This document shows, piece after piece, positions 5,149-6,823 of a stretch of 6,823 nucleotides of DNA. The notes beneath the pieces are model-generated. The model was not told where the DNA came from, made no database searches, and was given only the letters and a program-made list of their open reading frames with translations. Location of the stretch: assembly GCA_027030605.1 (NCBI GenBank), contig JALVEV010000285.1:1-6823 (forward strand). The letters run 5' to 3'. The first letter of the stretch is position 1; every line of letters begins with the position of its first letter. The position numbers were made by a program, and so were the translations under genes. Source of the DNA: Campylobacteraceae bacterium (GTDB taxonomy: Bacteria; Campylobacterota; Campylobacteria; Campylobacterales; Sulfurovaceae).

Positions 5149-6823
5149 TTAAACATTTTCTAAAACTATTGGTATTTTTAAGTTACAAATAATCCCTAGA
5201 TTTACATTTTTAATCTCAACACTACCAAACATACTCTCTTCAATAAGAATTTTTAAAATATATAGCCCAAGCCCTGTCCCTTTAGAGGCATGTTTCGTTG
5301 TAAAGTAAGGATTATATATTTTAGGGAACAACTCTTGTTTTATCCCACCACCATTATCTTCAATCTCTATTAAAAGATAACCATTGTCAATTTTCGCTTC
5401 TACTTGAATAAAAGGGTCAATACCTGTAGCTCTACATGCATCAATAGAGTTATTGAAAACAATCAAGAGTGCTTGAATAAGCTCTGATTTATATGACTTA
5501 ATCATTTTTTCTTTATTATCAGCAAAATATCTTATTTCAAATTTTAATGAAGATGAGGGCTTTATAAGGTTTTGACTCTCTTCGAAAAGCTCTTTTAGCT
5601 TAAATTTATCTAAACTCTTTTTTGGATTTGATAGGTGCATAAAGTCATTAATTGTTTGAGAGAGATAAGCTGTAACCTCTTCAATATTATTTAGGTAGCC
5701 ATTCAGTTTTTTTCCATTTAGTAATTTTTTTCTAAAATCAACATCTATATTTAAAACAACACCATTAATTTCACTTAAGGGCTGTCTCCATTGATGAGCA
5801 ATCAGTGAAACTGTCTCCCCTATAGCTGCCAATTTATTTTGTTGAATAAGTAGACTCTTTTGTGACTCTTTCTCTTTTTCAATCTCTTTAATCCTGTAAG
5901 CTAACATAAGAGAAAAAAGTAGAGTCTCCAACAAAACACCCAGTTCAAAAAGATAATCAAAACCATACTCTGTAGATATCAACCCTATATTGGCTAGAAT
6001 ATATAGTAATCCAACTAAACCTAAAATACTCCATATAACAACATAAACAAGGGCTAAATTATTCTTATAAATATATTTTAAATAGAGTAAAGAGGAGATA
6101 ATTGTCAAATAGAGAAGAGGTAGAGAGAGATAAAAAATGTTAACAGCAATTTCAACATAGAGAAAATTTTTAAAATAAAGATAGACAATAATAAAATTAA
6201 TAAAGAGTATAAAATATTTAAAAACATCTAAAATTTTACTAAAACGAGGGGTATACTCTCGCATCTCAAATACCTCTTGTAAGAAGCCTATTATAAAGAG
6301 AAAAAATAGTCCTATAGAGATATTTAAAAGAGCATAAATCATAATTGAAGATAGAGAGGTATAGATATGAAAATATCCTAAATAACAAGCCACATAACTC
6401 ATAAATGCACTCACATATAGAACATAATAGAGATAGGGTTTAAACTTTAACAAAAAATAGAGTGACAGATTATAGAGAATCATAATAAACATAACCCCAA
6501 AAAATATTCCTTGTAAGAAGTTATACTTAATCGAAAATTGACTTAGATATTTAGCCGTTACAAGCTTGAAATGTAGTTCAATTTTATTAAAGCTTTGGAT
6601 TTTAAAATAGACCTCTATTGTTTCATCTTTATCCAAAAAGAGGGGAAAAACTCTATGGGTAATATTATCAATAGGAGCATCCTCTTTTTTAAAGTAACTT
6701 CCATTTTTATGCATAACCACTCTACCCTGTTTAACAAGATAGTAATCAATAGAGTAGATATATGACCTCTCAGAAAGAAGATAGCGTTCTAATTTTTGAG
6801 ATGTACTATTTTTAAGTTTTATT
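5149..6823 (-). CDS. 7TMR-DISM sensor histidine kinase, N-terminus beyond window edge
   Basis: This is a membrane sensor kinase that autophosphorylates a histidine and passes phosphate to a response regulator. The frame has no stop up to the right window edge: 34 codons precede the first Met in the window (6720), so that Met is probably internal and 557 residues are visible. Numbering from it: residues before about 60, with the extra 34, fit the end of an extracytoplasmic 7TMR-DISM sensing domain. Seven hydrophobic helices follow between about 66 and 275 (FLQGIFFGVMFIMILYNLSL begins the first). A short coiled-coil linker (about 277-295) leads to the HisKA domain with LIAHQWRQPLSE (His309). 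The catalytic domain has the N-box NNSIDA (423-428), DNGGGI (455-460), F-box NPYFTTKH (470-477) and GTGLGLYI (481-488). All catalytic motifs are intact. The ligand is unknown. The response regulator gene follows on the same strand. Confidence 0.93.
   Translation of the reverse strand, partial: IKLKNSTSQKLERYLLSERSYIYSIDYYLVKQGRVVMHKNGSYFKKEDAPIDNITHRVFPLFLDKDETIEVYFKIQSFNKIELHFKLVTAKYLSQFSIKYNFLQGIFFGVMFIMILYNLSLYFLLKFKPYLYYVLYVSAFMSYVACYLGYFHIYTSLSSIMIYALLNISIGLFFLFIIGFLQEVFEMREYTPRFSKILDVFKYFILFINFIIVYLYFKNFLYVEIAVNIFYLSLPLLYLTIISSLLYLKYIYKNNLALVYVVIWSILGLVGLLYILANIGLISTEYGFDYLFELGVLLETLLFSLMLAYRIKEIEKEKESQKSLLIQQNKLAAIGETVSLIAHQWRQPLSEINGVVLNIDVDFRKKLLNGKKLNGYLNNIEEVTAYLSQTINDFMHLSNPKKSLDKFKLKELFEESQNLIKPSSSLKFEIRYFADNKEKMIKSYKSELIQALLIVFNNSIDACRATGIDPFIQVEAKIDNGYLLIEIEDNGGGIKQELFPKIYNPYFTTKHASKGTGLGLYILKILIEESMFGSVEIKNVNLGIICNLKIPIVLENV

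Noticed and set aside
5149..6720. Treating the Met at 6720 as the true start of the histidine kinase
   Set aside because: The frame stays open for 34 more codons to the window edge, and the sequence there continues the expected extracytoplasmic sensing domain. A start at 6720 would leave the receptor without a signal peptide and most of its sensor.

Overview
The window looks like ordinary chromosomal DNA from an AT-rich Campylobacterota bacterium (epsilonproteobacterial lineage, for example the Sulfurovum/Sulfurimonas group). The grounds are a MurI closely resembling the Helicobacter pylori enzyme, a rho-murI gene pair as I recall from H. pylori, a histidine kinase with the HQWRQPL-type H-box common in this phylum, and very low GC. 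The exact genus cannot be fixed from the sequence alone. No mobile-element gene, CRISPR array, tRNA or rRNA was seen.

Layout, left to right: (1) 1-709 (+) is the C-terminal two thirds of class 2 dihydroorotate dehydrogenase (pyrD), cut by the window edge. (2) 710-949 is a convergent spacer holding a 25-bp imperfect inverted repeat (852-876 / 931-955) whose right arm overlaps the murI stop codon. (3) 950-3021 (-) is a rho-murI unit, transcribed leftward, with a 14-bp gap; murI uses a TTG start. (4) 3022-3121 is the rho leader and promoter region. (5) 3122-3514 (-) encodes a four-helix membrane protein of unknown function. (6) A 52-bp divergent spacer carries one -10-like box readable on both strands. 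(7) 3567-4400 (+) is a Cof-type HAD phosphatase starting with TTG, which overlaps tail-to-tail by 11 bp with (8) 4390-5067 (-), an OmpR/PhoB-type response regulator. (9) 5149-6823 (-) is a 7TMR-DISM sensor histidine kinase. Its reading frame is open to the right window edge, so its N-terminus lies outside.

Functionally the genes fall into unlinked housekeeping jobs (pyrimidine synthesis, D-glutamate for peptidoglycan, transcription termination) plus one complete signalling output. The kinase (transcribed first) and the response regulator (81 bp downstream, same strand) very probably form a cognate two-component system, with an unknown extracytoplasmic ligand and unknown targets. The HAD protein and the small membrane protein diverge from a shared promoter region, but no functional link between them is shown.

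I found no clear new multi-gene system. The most unusual structure is the inverted repeat at the pyrD/murI junction. Both arms are decayed copies of one small palindromic unit, and all four arm mismatches become G-U wobbles in murI-sense RNA, as in REPIN-like elements or a selected 3' RNA structure.
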